Source of the DNA: Bacteroidota bacterium
GTDB taxonomy: Bacteria > Bacteroidota > Bacteroidia > UKL13-3
NCBI GenBank assembly: GCA_947449515.1
Contig: CANFSD010000042.1
Coordinates: forward strand, 1-10,460
Length of the DNA stretch: 10,460 bases
Reading direction: 5' to 3'
Part shown: positions 1-8,001 of the stretch, in pieces
Layout of the letters: the number at the start of each line of letters is the position of its first letter
Numbering within the stretch: position 1 is the first letter of the stretch
The notes under the pieces: model-generated
The model's database searches: none
What the model was told of the DNA's origin: nothing
The model's input: only the letters and a program-made list of their open reading frames with translations
Made by a program: the position numbers and the translations under genes

Positions 1-478
1 ACAATGAAGGATTGCGTTTAACTAAATAATAATATTCAATAAAACTTCCTTTTTCTGCTCCAGAAACAGCAAAGAAATTTACCTTTTGGTTGTCTTCATT
101 GGTACCCTCTTTTAAGGCATCTTCGCCCATTGAGTTTACTTTTCCATTTACCAAAACTACCCTTACATCATAGCCAACCAATTCAATGGTTCGAGCCAAT
201 GAAATATAAATTTTATTGCTACGGTCAATGGCATCATTGCTATTTACGTACCTAATTTCATGAATATAGAAATATTCAAAAAGGTTATTGTCCTTGTCGT
301 ACGCATATTCCACCGTACGCTCATCTAATACCTCTAATTCTTCAACAGATTTTAAATCGTATCCGGTACATAATTTGGCAAAATCTGTATTGCTACCCAA
401 TTTATAGGGCAATGAAAATTGGGCCGAACTCCAACTAAATTGTAGGAGTAGCAATGAAAACAAAAGTGTTTTTCTCAT
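1..478 (-). CDS. Exported DUF3857-type protein, N-terminal part (3' end outside window)
   Basis: The frame is open from an ATG at 476-478 to the left edge, giving 159 complete codons with no stop. It begins with a signal peptide (MRKTLLFSLLLLQFSWSSA, probable cleavage before QFS), so the product is exported. Residues about 35-155 look like a DUF3857 domain, the N-terminal beta domain that usually precedes a transglutaminase-like domain in Bacteroidota. The clearest hallmark is the KGSFIEYYY segment near residue 143, matching the family's 'G-s-v-I-E-Y-x-Y' pattern. Any transglutaminase domain would lie beyond the edge, so its presence and triad cannot be judged. The start is 1 bp after the TAA of the transglutaminase gene upstream, so the two are surely co-transcribed and probably translationally coupled. 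The neighbour has the same architecture, which suggests an old tandem duplication with strong divergence. Domain call by eye; the exact role is unknown. Confidence 0.8.
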   Translation of the reverse strand, partial: MRKTLLFSLLLLQFSWSSAQFSLPYKLGSNTDFAKLCTGYDLKSVEELEVLDERTVEYAYDKDNNLFEYFYIHEIRYVNSNDAIDRSNKIYISLARTIELVGYDVRVVLVNGKVNSMGEDALKEGTNEDNQKVNFFAVSGAEKGSFIEYYYLVKRNPSL

Positions 479-479
479 T

Positions 480-2411
480 TTATTTTGAATTGAGGGTGAT
501 TTGTTCTGCGTAATATTTTTGCATGGTATCAATCATGCTGTTGTAAGAAATAAACATATCAGGATAGATCAATAAATAGTCTCTATTGATAGTTTGTTTG
601 CGTATTAAAAGGTTCTTATCTTGCTTGTAATCGCAGGTAATTTGCATGTAATTGTTTTCTGTCTTAAGTGATTTAGGCAAATAAGCCACCTGGTATCCTT
701 TAGGTAATTCAAAACATGCAATATTTACGCCTGCATCTTTGTACCTGTATTCAATGGCTACATTGCGCTTGGTATCTATTTTTCCAGGAATAAAGGTTCT
801 ATCCAGATTCATATTTAAATAGGCATCCTTTTCAATCTTGGTTACATATTCTGGTAAGCTAAATTTGTAATGAATGATAAGCGGAAGGTTTTTGTCCTCC
901 TGGTTTTCTAACCATACGGTATCTAGAATAAATCGGTTGCTACCTTTTAATAAATAAGAACGGCTTAGACTCAGCAATGACCTATCGTTCTTTTCATCTA
1001 AACGGTCTATAAACGACATTTTTCTATAACCATAAAGCACAGCAATGCCTGACCCCACCAAGCTTTTATCTTGCAACCTAAAATAGCAAGAATCATACAT
1101 GAGGTTATCTTTTGATTTTACCTCTTCAACGGTGTCTATCACATAATGTTCGCAATCTCCAAGGGCAATCATGGCTTCCTTTCCTTGGGTAAAAGGGGAG
1201 GGCATGCCAAATTTTACATTGCTTGCCGTGCCATCCATAAAAATAAATTTGCCCTTATACTTTAGGGCTGTAATCATGTGGTTGTCTACAGATGGTATGG
1301 GCAGTTGGGTATACCTATAAGGCAAATCTCTTGTGCCGATCCAAACCATGTAAGCATCTATATTTTGACTTTTTAATAGGCAGAATAAAATATTTGAAAT
1401 GCCTTTGCAATCGCCATAACGTTCTTTGCAAACCTGCGTAGCCAAGGCCGGTATATGTCCTTCATAACCCGCTTCAGAGGCTATGTAGTGTATATTGTTT
1501 TGAACCCAAGCATAAATCAAAGCTGCTTTTTTAAAGGTGTCTTTTTCACTGCCAACAATAGAATCACTCAAGGTTTTAAATTGACCAAAGTCTTCTTTGC
1601 TTTGTTGTAAGAAACTGCAATTCCAATGGTATAAATCTGTTAAATCTCCCAATACCCTCGTGTTTACATTATTGCTTTGGTAACTGGTAATTCTTACATG
1701 AATTTGGGGTGCAACATGGTTTCTTTCTGGTGCATCGTCTTCATAGTCTAAAGTTTTTTGAGACGGGCCGAACCAAGTATGCGTAGTAATTCCATTTTTT
1801 TTTGCCACTTGGTGTTCAAATTTTCTGTTTCCAAAAAAGAGGCTGTCAATCGCTATTTCAATGCCATCTGCCACATTGAGGGTAAACTTTACATTTACAT
1901 AATTGATATACGGCGATAGGGAGAACTTAGGTAAGAAATGAGGATCAGTAATTTCGTAGGTATTGCTAATAAAGGTTTTATTTCCTCGGTTAATTTGAGG
2001 AAACATGAATTTCAATTCTTTGGAATCGTCGAAGAATATTTGTTTGTTGTCAAAATCATTGACCTGAAATTCTGTTACGGGTATCTTTTTGTATTTATTG
2101 CCCACCACATAGGTACTGTATGCGTTGTAGGCAATTAGCTTGTAAAAACTAGAAAAGTGTATCGACCTATTTGAAAGGCTTACATTATTGTCGCCCAAAA
2201 AGAAAAACTCTTCATTTGTTTTGTATTGAATATAAGGTTGATTGTCTTTTAGCTTAATACTAATTTCATTTTCGTAAGAAGTACAAATTACTTCCTCCTT
2301 AGGGTAAAGTAATTTGTACTTAGTATAATCTTCCAAAGCTTGGCCCGACGCATACCCAGCGAAAAGTATGGAGAAAAGGCCTGTATATAAAATTCGTGGG
2401 ATATGCGTCAT
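480..2411 (-). CDS. Exported DUF3857/transglutaminase-like protein
   Basis: 643 residues. A signal peptide at about 1-24 (MTHIPRILYTGLFSILFAGY, then ASGQ) exports it. Residues about 40-230 resemble DUF3857, including the 'FMFPQINRG...ISNTYEI' stretch. Residues about 280-400 form a transglutaminase-like (papain-fold) domain with all three catalytic residues visible: Cys335 in RYGDCKG, His378 in VDNHMI and Asp393 in FMDGTA. The rest is a beta-rich C-terminal region. Such domains can be cysteine proteases, amidases or crosslinking enzymes; the substrate here is unknown. I chose the ATG at 2409-2411. An in-frame TTG at 2433-2435 would add 8 residues, overlap the upstream gene by 17 bp and bury the signal peptide. 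With the ATG the gap to the TPR/MORN gene is 7 bp, and 1 bp separates the stop from the next DUF3857 gene, so it is the middle gene of an operon. No Shine-Dalgarno is visible, as usual for the phylum. Confidence 0.88.
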   Translation of the reverse strand: MTHIPRILYTGLFSILFAGYASGQALEDYTKYKLLYPKEEVICTSYENEISIKLKDNQPYIQYKTNEEFFFLGDNNVSLSNRSIHFSSFYKLIAYNAYSTYVVGNKYKKIPVTEFQVNDFDNKQIFFDDSKELKFMFPQINRGNKTFISNTYEITDPHFLPKFSLSPYINYVNVKFTLNVADGIEIAIDSLFFGNRKFEHQVAKKNGITTHTWFGPSQKTLDYEDDAPERNHVAPQIHVRITSYQSNNVNTRVLGDLTDLYHWNCSFLQQSKEDFGQFKTLSDSIVGSEKDTFKKAALIYAWVQNNIHYIASEAGYEGHIPALATQVCKERYGDCKGISNILFCLLKSQNIDAYMVWIGTRDLPYRYTQLPIPSVDNHMITALKYKGKFIFMDGTASNVKFGMPSPFTQGKEAMIALGDCEHYVIDTVEEVKSKDNLMYDSCYFRLQDKSLVGSGIAVLYGYRKMSFIDRLDEKNDRSLLSLSRSYLLKGSNRFILDTVWLENQEDKNLPLIIHYKFSLPEYVTKIEKDAYLNMNLDRTFIPGKIDTKRNVAIEYRYKDAGVNIACFELPKGYQVAYLPKSLKTENNYMQITCDYKQDKNLLIRKQTINRDYLLIYPDMFISYNSMIDTMQKYYAEQITLNSK

Positions 2412-2418
2412 GCAGCTC

Positions 2419-5400
2419 TTATTGGATAATGGCAATCATTTCGTCGTTCATATACATATAGGCGTTGGTACGTTTACCTGTAGCATCAAAATACTCACAT
2501 AAACCATCCAAATTACCATTTACATAATGTTCGTGCATGCGCATGGTGCCATTGGCATTGTATTCAATTACATCGCCATGGAAAATGCCATTTAAGTAGC
2601 CATCTAAACGTTTAATTTTACCATCAGGGAAGTATTTTTTGGTAGTAGCAATTTCATTACCAGTATCATACATTCTTTCTTCTTGTATTTTTCCATCAGG
2701 GTAATAAATTTTATACGGACCATTATAGGTTCCAGCCTTAATATCGTAGGTAGTTGATACGTTTCCATTGGCATAATAGGCTTTTAAAGATATATCACCT
2801 GTCTTGGTATAAATGGTATCTACCAATTTTCCATTTTTGCCCATGTAGGAGTAGCCAATTAACTTGCCGTATTCATAATACCTCACTTCTCTTAATTCGC
2901 CATTAGAAGCATAATATTTAGAAGCGCCATGGCGGTCTTCTTCGTAGTATTCGCTCTCAGATTCTACCTTGCCATTGTCGTAATACCAATAGTTTTTACC
3001 ATGGTTCTTGCTGTTTTTGTAATCAAATTTCCTGGTGGCTTCACCAAAATAATTGTAGTATTCCCAAACTCCTTCGCGGTCGCCATAAAATAAATTAACT
3101 TTTTGTCTCACTTTACCATTTGGATAATAATAAATCCAATCGCCATGTTGGTAGCCCATATAATATTCGCCAGTGATAGATACTTTATTGTTTAGGAAAT
3201 AATGGTTTACTTTTCCATGGTTCAGGCCATTTACCATATAGCCATCATACTCTTTTTTACCCGATAATCCTTTTAATACCAAATGTGCTGTTCCTGTTGG
3301 TATTAAAGCACTGTCAATGCTTATGCCATTGGTATCACAATGGTGAATTTCAATTAATGTACCTTTCAAATACTTGAATTTTTTATAGACTTTACCATTC
3401 GAAAGGTATTCATAAGCCCAATCAGATTTTTGGTCGTTGTGGTAGAAATAACTATTAGAAATAATACCACTTGGCTCGTATTCGTTCCAAACACCCCATT
3501 TGTTTCCTTCTATATAATTTCCTTCCGATTTAATTTTTCCGTTTTCATGGAACAATACTTCTAGGCCATTTCTTTCACCATCAACATAGGTGTATTTTCC
3601 AGACTCTTTTCCATTTTCAGAAAAGTTCTTCGATACGCCCTCTAACTTTCCTTTTTTGTATAATTCAGTTGAAGAAACATCGCCATTTGGATAGTAAAAT
3701 TTCCAGGTGCCATCGCGCTCACCGTCAATTAACATACCCTCAGATTTTTTGTCCAATTGGTAGTTGTAATTAATAATATTGGTACCCGATTTTAAGATTT
3801 TTACATCGTAAAAGATTTTGCCATCGCGGCCAAAAGCTTGTTCTCTTTTCCAATCACCTTTTTGGTAATAATCAACCCTGAATTTTCTACCTTGGTGGTC
3901 AAATGATTCTTCTTCACCATTTATTTTTCCAGATTCATCGAGATAACTAATGCTACTTACCTTGCCATCTGAGTAGTAATTAATCCATTTGCCCGACATG
4001 TTTCCTTTGGTGGCAATACCTTCGCTTTCTAATTTACCATTTACATAATAGGTTTTGTATGGACCTTCCAATAGGTTATTTACAAAAATACACTCCTTTT
4101 TTAGCTGTTTGTTTTCATAGTATTCACGCAAGGTTCCTTCCAATTTTCCAGCCTTATAATTTGATTCTTCTTTCAATGCACCGTGGTTGTAATACTCTTT
4201 TACCACGCCACTTGGTTCGCCCTTTTCAAAAGAATACTCATAACTTACATTGCCATTTTCAAAATATTGAATTCCTTTACCCTGTCTATCACCCGCCTCA
4301 TAATTGTCTTTTGATTTAATAGCACCATCTGGGTAGTATTCATAAACTGTTCCGCTTACTAAACCTGCTACATAATTGCCCATTTCCTTAGGACGACCAC
4401 CTAAGTATATTTTATAAATTCCATCAACAATACCAGCTTTGTAACTCACACTTTTAAGGGTATCTCCTTTATCGTTAAAGTAATACCAAATGCCATTCTT
4501 TTCGCCATTGTTGTTAAATTCACCCTTAACATCAATAAATCCTTCGGTATCAAAAAAGATCCATTTCCCCACGCTTTTTTGTAAGCTATTGAAATTACCC
4601 AATGCTTCTGGATTGTAGTTTTTGTAATAATGAAAATCTAATTTTTCTGTAATTCCAGCTAAATTACCTTCATACGAGGGATGCATTTTCTTGAACTTAG
4701 CCATTGCCATTTCCCTGCATTTCTTCAAGTTTTCAATTTTTTTCTTAACCTCTTTTGCAATTTTCTCATTTTCACTAGAGGCCAACATCAACAATGAAAA
4801 GTCTTCAAAAGATTGGGTTTTTAAGAAATCATTGAAGAATGCCAAGTAGTATTTAGAATAAAATCCAGCATCATAATCTTTTTTGCCTGCCAATTTTTCC
4901 ATCACCAAATACAATTGACGGTTCAATGGATATTTCATTTTACCTGGCACCTTGTATTTTTCGTTCAAGGCTACTTGGTTCGCCACTAAAAAATCAATGT
5001 CTTCAAATTCATTGGTTAATGCAGTATTTTTTATGCTGCCAATAAGGTTTGAGCTTTGGTTACAAAGGCGGTTAAATTCATCCAACGCGCTTTGGGTTCT
5101 TCTGCTATCTGGCTCAATCATCATAAAAATGGCAAAGGCCATAATAGCCTGTGTTTGTCGGCCCTCTTTTTCTGCCAATGAAGCCAAGCGTAAATGCGCA
5201 GAGGCATACAAAGGAGAAATTGCTAATACTTGTTGGTATACTTCAAATGCCTTTTTATGGTCTTCGGCTGTTTCATAAACAATACCTTTATTCAACATCA
5301 AAGATGTGCTAAATGGGTATTTTTTCAAGGCAGCATCGTATACGGCGATGGCTTCATCTTTTCTTTTTAAATCGTCCAATGCCGAACCTAAAATATTGTA

Positions 5401-5712
5401 TTGTGCAATTTGGGTTGTGCCTTCAGCTATTAAGCGGCGCGACATATCCACTACAATATCATATTTTTTTAGTTTGTAATAGGAAAGACTAATTTCATAT
5501 TGAACGGCAAAATAATTGGTATCACCATGTGGTACTTTTTCATAAAGTTTAATTGCCTCCTCATACTTTTCATTCTCGTACAAGGCAACACCATCATCCA
5601 ATATTTTTTGGGAGTTGATGAGTTGTACATAGTTTTGCGCAAATGTTTTTGACTGGCAAAATGCAATTAGCAGCACCGTAAGAATTACGGCTAATTTGTT
5701 AGCGATTTTCAT
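2419..5712 (-). CDS. Exported TPR and MORN_2 (YwqK-like) repeat protein, 1097 aa
   Basis: A signal peptide (residues 1-25, ending KTFAQ) exports it. Residues about 33-205 hold around five tetratricopeptide repeats, for example GVALYENEKYEEAIKLYEKV at 41-60. Residues about 206-370 are mainly helical, with a Lys-rich stretch at 316-345. From about 382 to the C-terminus runs an array of roughly 25 MORN_2/YwqK-type repeats of 23-24 residues, with the pattern 'G-x-W/x-x-Y-Y-x-N-G-K-(x)4-E-x-x-Y-x-x-G-x-x-x-G'. TPRs bind proteins; MORN_2 repeats form elongated beta sheets and appear in many Bacteroidota envelope proteins of unknown role. The 'YwqK antitoxin' name often given to such repeats rests only on similarity, and no toxin partner is seen here. 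There is no obvious C-terminal sorting domain; the protein ends just after a repeat. It is the first gene of the operon with the two DUF3857 genes, suggesting a shared envelope function. Family assignment is firm, function unknown. Confidence 0.92.
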   Translation of the reverse strand: MKIANKLAVILTVLLIAFCQSKTFAQNYVQLINSQKILDDGVALYENEKYEEAIKLYEKVPHGDTNYFAVQYEISLSYYKLKKYDIVVDMSRRLIAEGTTQIAQYNILGSALDDLKRKDEAIAVYDAALKKYPFSTSLMLNKGIVYETAEDHKKAFEVYQQVLAISPLYASAHLRLASLAEKEGRQTQAIMAFAIFMMIEPDSRRTQSALDEFNRLCNQSSNLIGSIKNTALTNEFEDIDFLVANQVALNEKYKVPGKMKYPLNRQLYLVMEKLAGKKDYDAGFYSKYYLAFFNDFLKTQSFEDFSLLMLASSENEKIAKEVKKKIENLKKCREMAMAKFKKMHPSYEGNLAGITEKLDFHYYKNYNPEALGNFNSLQKSVGKWIFFDTEGFIDVKGEFNNNGEKNGIWYYFNDKGDTLKSVSYKAGIVDGIYKIYLGGRPKEMGNYVAGLVSGTVYEYYPDGAIKSKDNYEAGDRQGKGIQYFENGNVSYEYSFEKGEPSGVVKEYYNHGALKEESNYKAGKLEGTLREYYENKQLKKECIFVNNLLEGPYKTYYVNGKLESEGIATKGNMSGKWINYYSDGKVSSISYLDESGKINGEEESFDHQGRKFRVDYYQKGDWKREQAFGRDGKIFYDVKILKSGTNIINYNYQLDKKSEGMLIDGERDGTWKFYYPNGDVSSTELYKKGKLEGVSKNFSENGKESGKYTYVDGERNGLEVLFHENGKIKSEGNYIEGNKWGVWNEYEPSGIISNSYFYHNDQKSDWAYEYLSNGKVYKKFKYLKGTLIEIHHCDTNGISIDSALIPTGTAHLVLKGLSGKKEYDGYMVNGLNHGKVNHYFLNNKVSITGEYYMGYQHGDWIYYYPNGKVRQKVNLFYGDREGVWEYYNYFGEATRKFDYKNSKNHGKNYWYYDNGKVESESEYYEEDRHGASKYYASNGELREVRYYEYGKLIGYSYMGKNGKLVDTIYTKTGDISLKAYYANGNVSTTYDIKAGTYNGPYKIYYPDGKIQEERMYDTGNEIATTKKYFPDGKIKRLDGYLNGIFHGDVIEYNANGTMRMHEHYVNGNLDGLCEYFDATGKRTNAYMYMNDEMIAIIQ
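2443..4569 (-). repeat. Array of about 25 MORN_2 repeats inside the TPR/MORN gene
   Basis: In-frame degenerate repeats of about 69-72 bp each encode the units at residues about 382-1090. On the plus strand they show as recurring 'ccattt(a/t)cataata'-type runs, the complement of codons for Tyr-Tyr-x-Asn-Gly-Lys. Copies differ clearly at DNA level, so the array looks old and not recently amplified. The regular spacing is interrupted at residues about 635-660 and 785-815. The repeat count is by eye and could be off by two or three. Confidence 0.8.
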
Positions 5713-5749
5713 TGGATTAAATTGAACTGAAAAGAAAATAAAAAAGCAC

Positions 5750-5757
5750 CAAAATTA
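5750..5757 (-). promoter_or_regulatory. Possible Bacteroidota -7 box (TAATTTTG) for the TPR/MORN operon
   Basis: On the minus strand this reads TAATTTTG, a full match to the TAnnTTTG -7 consensus described for Bacteroides. It lies 37 nt before the ATG of the TPR/MORN gene, in the 127-bp gap after ligA, and an A/T-rich leader follows. No convincing TTTG -33 element sits at the usual spacing, so the call rests on one short motif in AT-rich DNA. No clear terminator for ligA is visible in the same gap; only a weak 4-bp stem (AGCA/TGCT) near 5800 was seen, so ligA may read through. Confidence 0.35.
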
Positions 5758-5839
5758 GAAGCGTTGGGCGCATTTTGTGCATAAATAACAAGCCTGAGCA
5801 CCTTGCTATTAAGAGAAAATAAAGTTTTAGTAACTGTGC

Positions 5840-7915
5840 TTATTCTTGAATCATTTGCATGAATTCTTCCTCGCTGATCATTTTTATATTTAAATCAGTA
5901 GCTTTTTTCAATTTCTCTGGCCCCATTTTATCTCCTGCAATTAAGAAATCTAAGCTTTTAGAAATGCTACCAACGTTCTGACCGCCATTGTGTTCAATAA
6001 GTTTTTTAAGCTCATCTCTGCTAATGCTAAAGGAACCAGATACCAAGAATTTTTTACCGGCTAATTTATTGCTTCTAATTTCATCTGGGTTAAAAGCCAA
6101 TTCCATTTGCAAACCTGCCGCTTTTAAGCGTTGCACCAAGGCAACATTGTCTTCGTCTGCAAAAAAGCGGGTGAGGTTCTCGGCAATTTTCTCTCCAATT
6201 TCATACAAGCTGGCAATTTTTTCACCATTGGCCTGCATTAAATTATCTATGTTTTCAAATTGTTGCGCCAATTTTTTTGCTACCGTTTCTCCAATCATTC
6301 TTATGCCCAAAGCAAACAATACGCGCTCAAATGGAATGGCTTTTGAAGCCGCAATACCATTGATAATATTTTCAGCAGATTTTTCTTTAATAGATCTTTT
6401 CTTCTTATTACCTGCCTCATCTTCCGATTCAAATTCTAATCCATTCAATTGTTCGTATTGGAGCTCATACAAATCGGCATAAGACCTAATCAAGCCTTTC
6501 TTAAATAAACCAGCCACTGTTTCGCCTCCCAAACCTTCAATATTCATGGCGCGTCTGCTTATAAAGTGTTCCATTCTACCAATAAGTTGGGGAGGGCAAT
6601 GGCTATCATTTGGGCAATAATGAATGGCTTCTCCTTCCTTTCTTACAAGCGGCGTTTGGCATTCTGGACAAATACTTGGGTAAATTATTTTTTGAGCAAA
6701 TAGGTCTCTTTTACTGGTATCTACGCCGGTAATTTTGGGAATAATTTCTCCACCTTTTTCTACAAAAACAGTATCAAATGCATGTAAATCTAAGCGTTCT
6801 ATTTCATCTGCATTGTATAAACTGGCGCGTTTTACAGTAGTTCCAGCCAATTGAACCGGTGTTAAATTTGCAACAGGTGTGATGGCTCCTGTTCTTCCAA
6901 CTTGGTAGCTAACTTCTCTTAATTGACTAATGGCAGTTTCTGCTTTGTATTTATAGGATATTGCCCATCTAGGAACTTTTGCTGTAAATCCCAATTCTTT
7001 TTGAAAGCTGTAATTATTAACTTTAATCACAACTCCATCTATTTCATAACTGAGATTTTGTCGCTCTTTGTCGTAGGTATTTACAAAGTTCATTACTTCC
7101 TCAATGTCCTTACATATTTTAAAATGATCACTCACCTTAAAACCCCATGATTCGGCCATTTGCAAGGATTCTGAATGTGTTTCGCAAAGATTTACATCGC
7201 TGTAAACAAAATATAAAAAGGCATCTAATGAACGTTTGGCTACCTCTTTTGAATCCTGCATTTTTAAACTTCCTGAAGCAAAATTTCTTGGATTTTTATA
7301 GAGTCTTTCTGCAATTTTATCTTCATCAACACCTTGTTCAAGTAGTTCGGTTTTCAATTCATTGTTGAGGCGTTCAAATGTTTTACGGTGCATAAAAATC
7401 TCACCCCTAATTTCAAAAGAAGCAGGGAAATTCCCTTTTAGTTCATGCGGAATGCTTCTTATGGTTTTTACATTTTGGGTAACGTCATCGCCTTGCACGC
7501 CATCTCCTCTGGTTACGGCTCGAACCAATTTGCCGTTTTCGTAACTGATACTTATGGCCAATCCATCAAACTTTAATTCGCAAACATATTCAACAGCATG
7601 GCCAATTGCATTTTGAATTCTGGTATCAAATTCTTGAAGTTCTTCTTTGGAGTAGGTATTCCCTAAGCTCAACATGGGGTATTTATGCTTTACCTGTTGA
7701 AAGTTTTTGGTTATATCTCCGCCTACTTGTTGGGTAGGCGAATCACTTTTTGCAAAGGCTGGAAAATCTTTTTCTAATTGCTCTAACTCTTTTAATAGAA
7801 TATCAAATTCATAATCGCTGATACTGGGTTGCGAAAGAATATAGTAATTGTAATTGTGTTGTTTTAGTGCTGCACTTAACTCAGCAATTCTCGTTTGGGC
7901 CAAATCAGAATTCAT
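5840..7915 (-). CDS. ligA: NAD-dependent DNA ligase LigA
   Basis: 691 residues, a normal length for bacterial LigA. It seals nicks in DNA during replication and repair, using NAD+ to form a lysyl-AMP intermediate. Domains are seen in order. The Ia/adenylation region carries the catalytic KFDG motif with Lys115, the TRGDGVQGDDVT segment at about 135-146, the EIRGE motif near 168-172 and EIDGVVIKV at 291-299. An OB fold covers about 320-400 (GRTGAITPVA). A four-cysteine zinc finger uses Cys416, Cys419, Cys434 and Cys440. Helix-hairpin-helix repeats occupy about 515-595, and a C-terminal BRCT domain about 616-690 (AGKKFLVSGSF). All key residues are intact. The odd point is a charged insertion of roughly 13 residues at about 495-510, between the zinc finger and the first HhH. 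The start ATG at 7913-7915 precedes the canonical Ia domain at the right distance. The gene stands alone: a terminator lies upstream and 127 bp separate it from the next operon. Confidence 0.98.
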   Translation of the reverse strand: MNSDLAQTRIAELSAALKQHNYNYYILSQPSISDYEFDILLKELEQLEKDFPAFAKSDSPTQQVGGDITKNFQQVKHKYPMLSLGNTYSKEELQEFDTRIQNAIGHAVEYVCELKFDGLAISISYENGKLVRAVTRGDGVQGDDVTQNVKTIRSIPHELKGNFPASFEIRGEIFMHRKTFERLNNELKTELLEQGVDEDKIAERLYKNPRNFASGSLKMQDSKEVAKRSLDAFLYFVYSDVNLCETHSESLQMAESWGFKVSDHFKICKDIEEVMNFVNTYDKERQNLSYEIDGVVIKVNNYSFQKELGFTAKVPRWAISYKYKAETAISQLREVSYQVGRTGAITPVANLTPVQLAGTTVKRASLYNADEIERLDLHAFDTVFVEKGGEIIPKITGVDTSKRDLFAQKIIYPSICPECQTPLVRKEGEAIHYCPNDSHCPPQLIGRMEHFISRRAMNIEGLGGETVAGLFKKGLIRSYADLYELQYEQLNGLEFESEDEAGNKKKRSIKEKSAENIINGIAASKAIPFERVLFALGIRMIGETVAKKLAQQFENIDNLMQANGEKIASLYEIGEKIAENLTRFFADEDNVALVQRLKAAGLQMELAFNPDEIRSNKLAGKKFLVSGSFSISRDELKKLIEHNGGQNVGSISKSLDFLIAGDKMGPEKLKKATDLNIKMISEEEFMQMIQE

Positions 7916-7954
7916 GTGTGCAATATAAGAATTTACTTCTTTGCCATTTTGGTC

Positions 7955-7997
7955 AAAAAAAAAGCTGTTAAATTTTATTTCAAATTTAACAGCTTTT
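7955..7997 (-). terminator. Intrinsic terminator after the Spy-like gene
   Basis: A perfect 16-bp stem (7960-7975 paired with 7982-7997) surrounds a 6-nt loop (7976-7981). On the minus strand it is followed directly by nine T residues (complement of the A-run 7955-7963). It begins 4 nt after the TAA of the Spy-like gene, so it should end the rhodanese/Spy transcript before ligA. On the plus strand only four T residues follow the stem, so termination in that direction should be weaker. Confidence 0.88.
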
Positions 7998-8001
7998 CAG
8001 C

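Noticed and set aside
2412..2435. TTG start that would extend the transglutaminase gene by 8 residues
   Set aside because: It overlaps the TPR/MORN gene by 17 bp and puts extra polar residues before the signal peptide; the ATG at 2409-2411 gives a normal signal peptide and a 7-bp gap.
2443..4569. Regular repeats of about 70 bp that could suggest a CRISPR or satellite array
   Set aside because: The repeats are in frame, diverged at DNA level and encode MORN_2 units without conserved repeat/unique spacer structure.
2419..5712. Toxin-antitoxin system suggested by the YwqK-like repeats
   Set aside because: The protein has a signal peptide and TPRs and is 1097 residues long; no small toxin gene lies next to it, so the antitoxin label is not supported.
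5790..5812. Possible ligA terminator
   Set aside because: Only a 4-bp AGCA/TGCT stem with a 3-nt loop and no adjacent T-run was found, too weak to call.
5988..6482. 164-codon plus-strand open frame inside ligA
   Set aside because: It lies wholly opposite the conserved HhH and BRCT coding region of ligA and has the Ser/Leu-rich composition of an antisense shadow.
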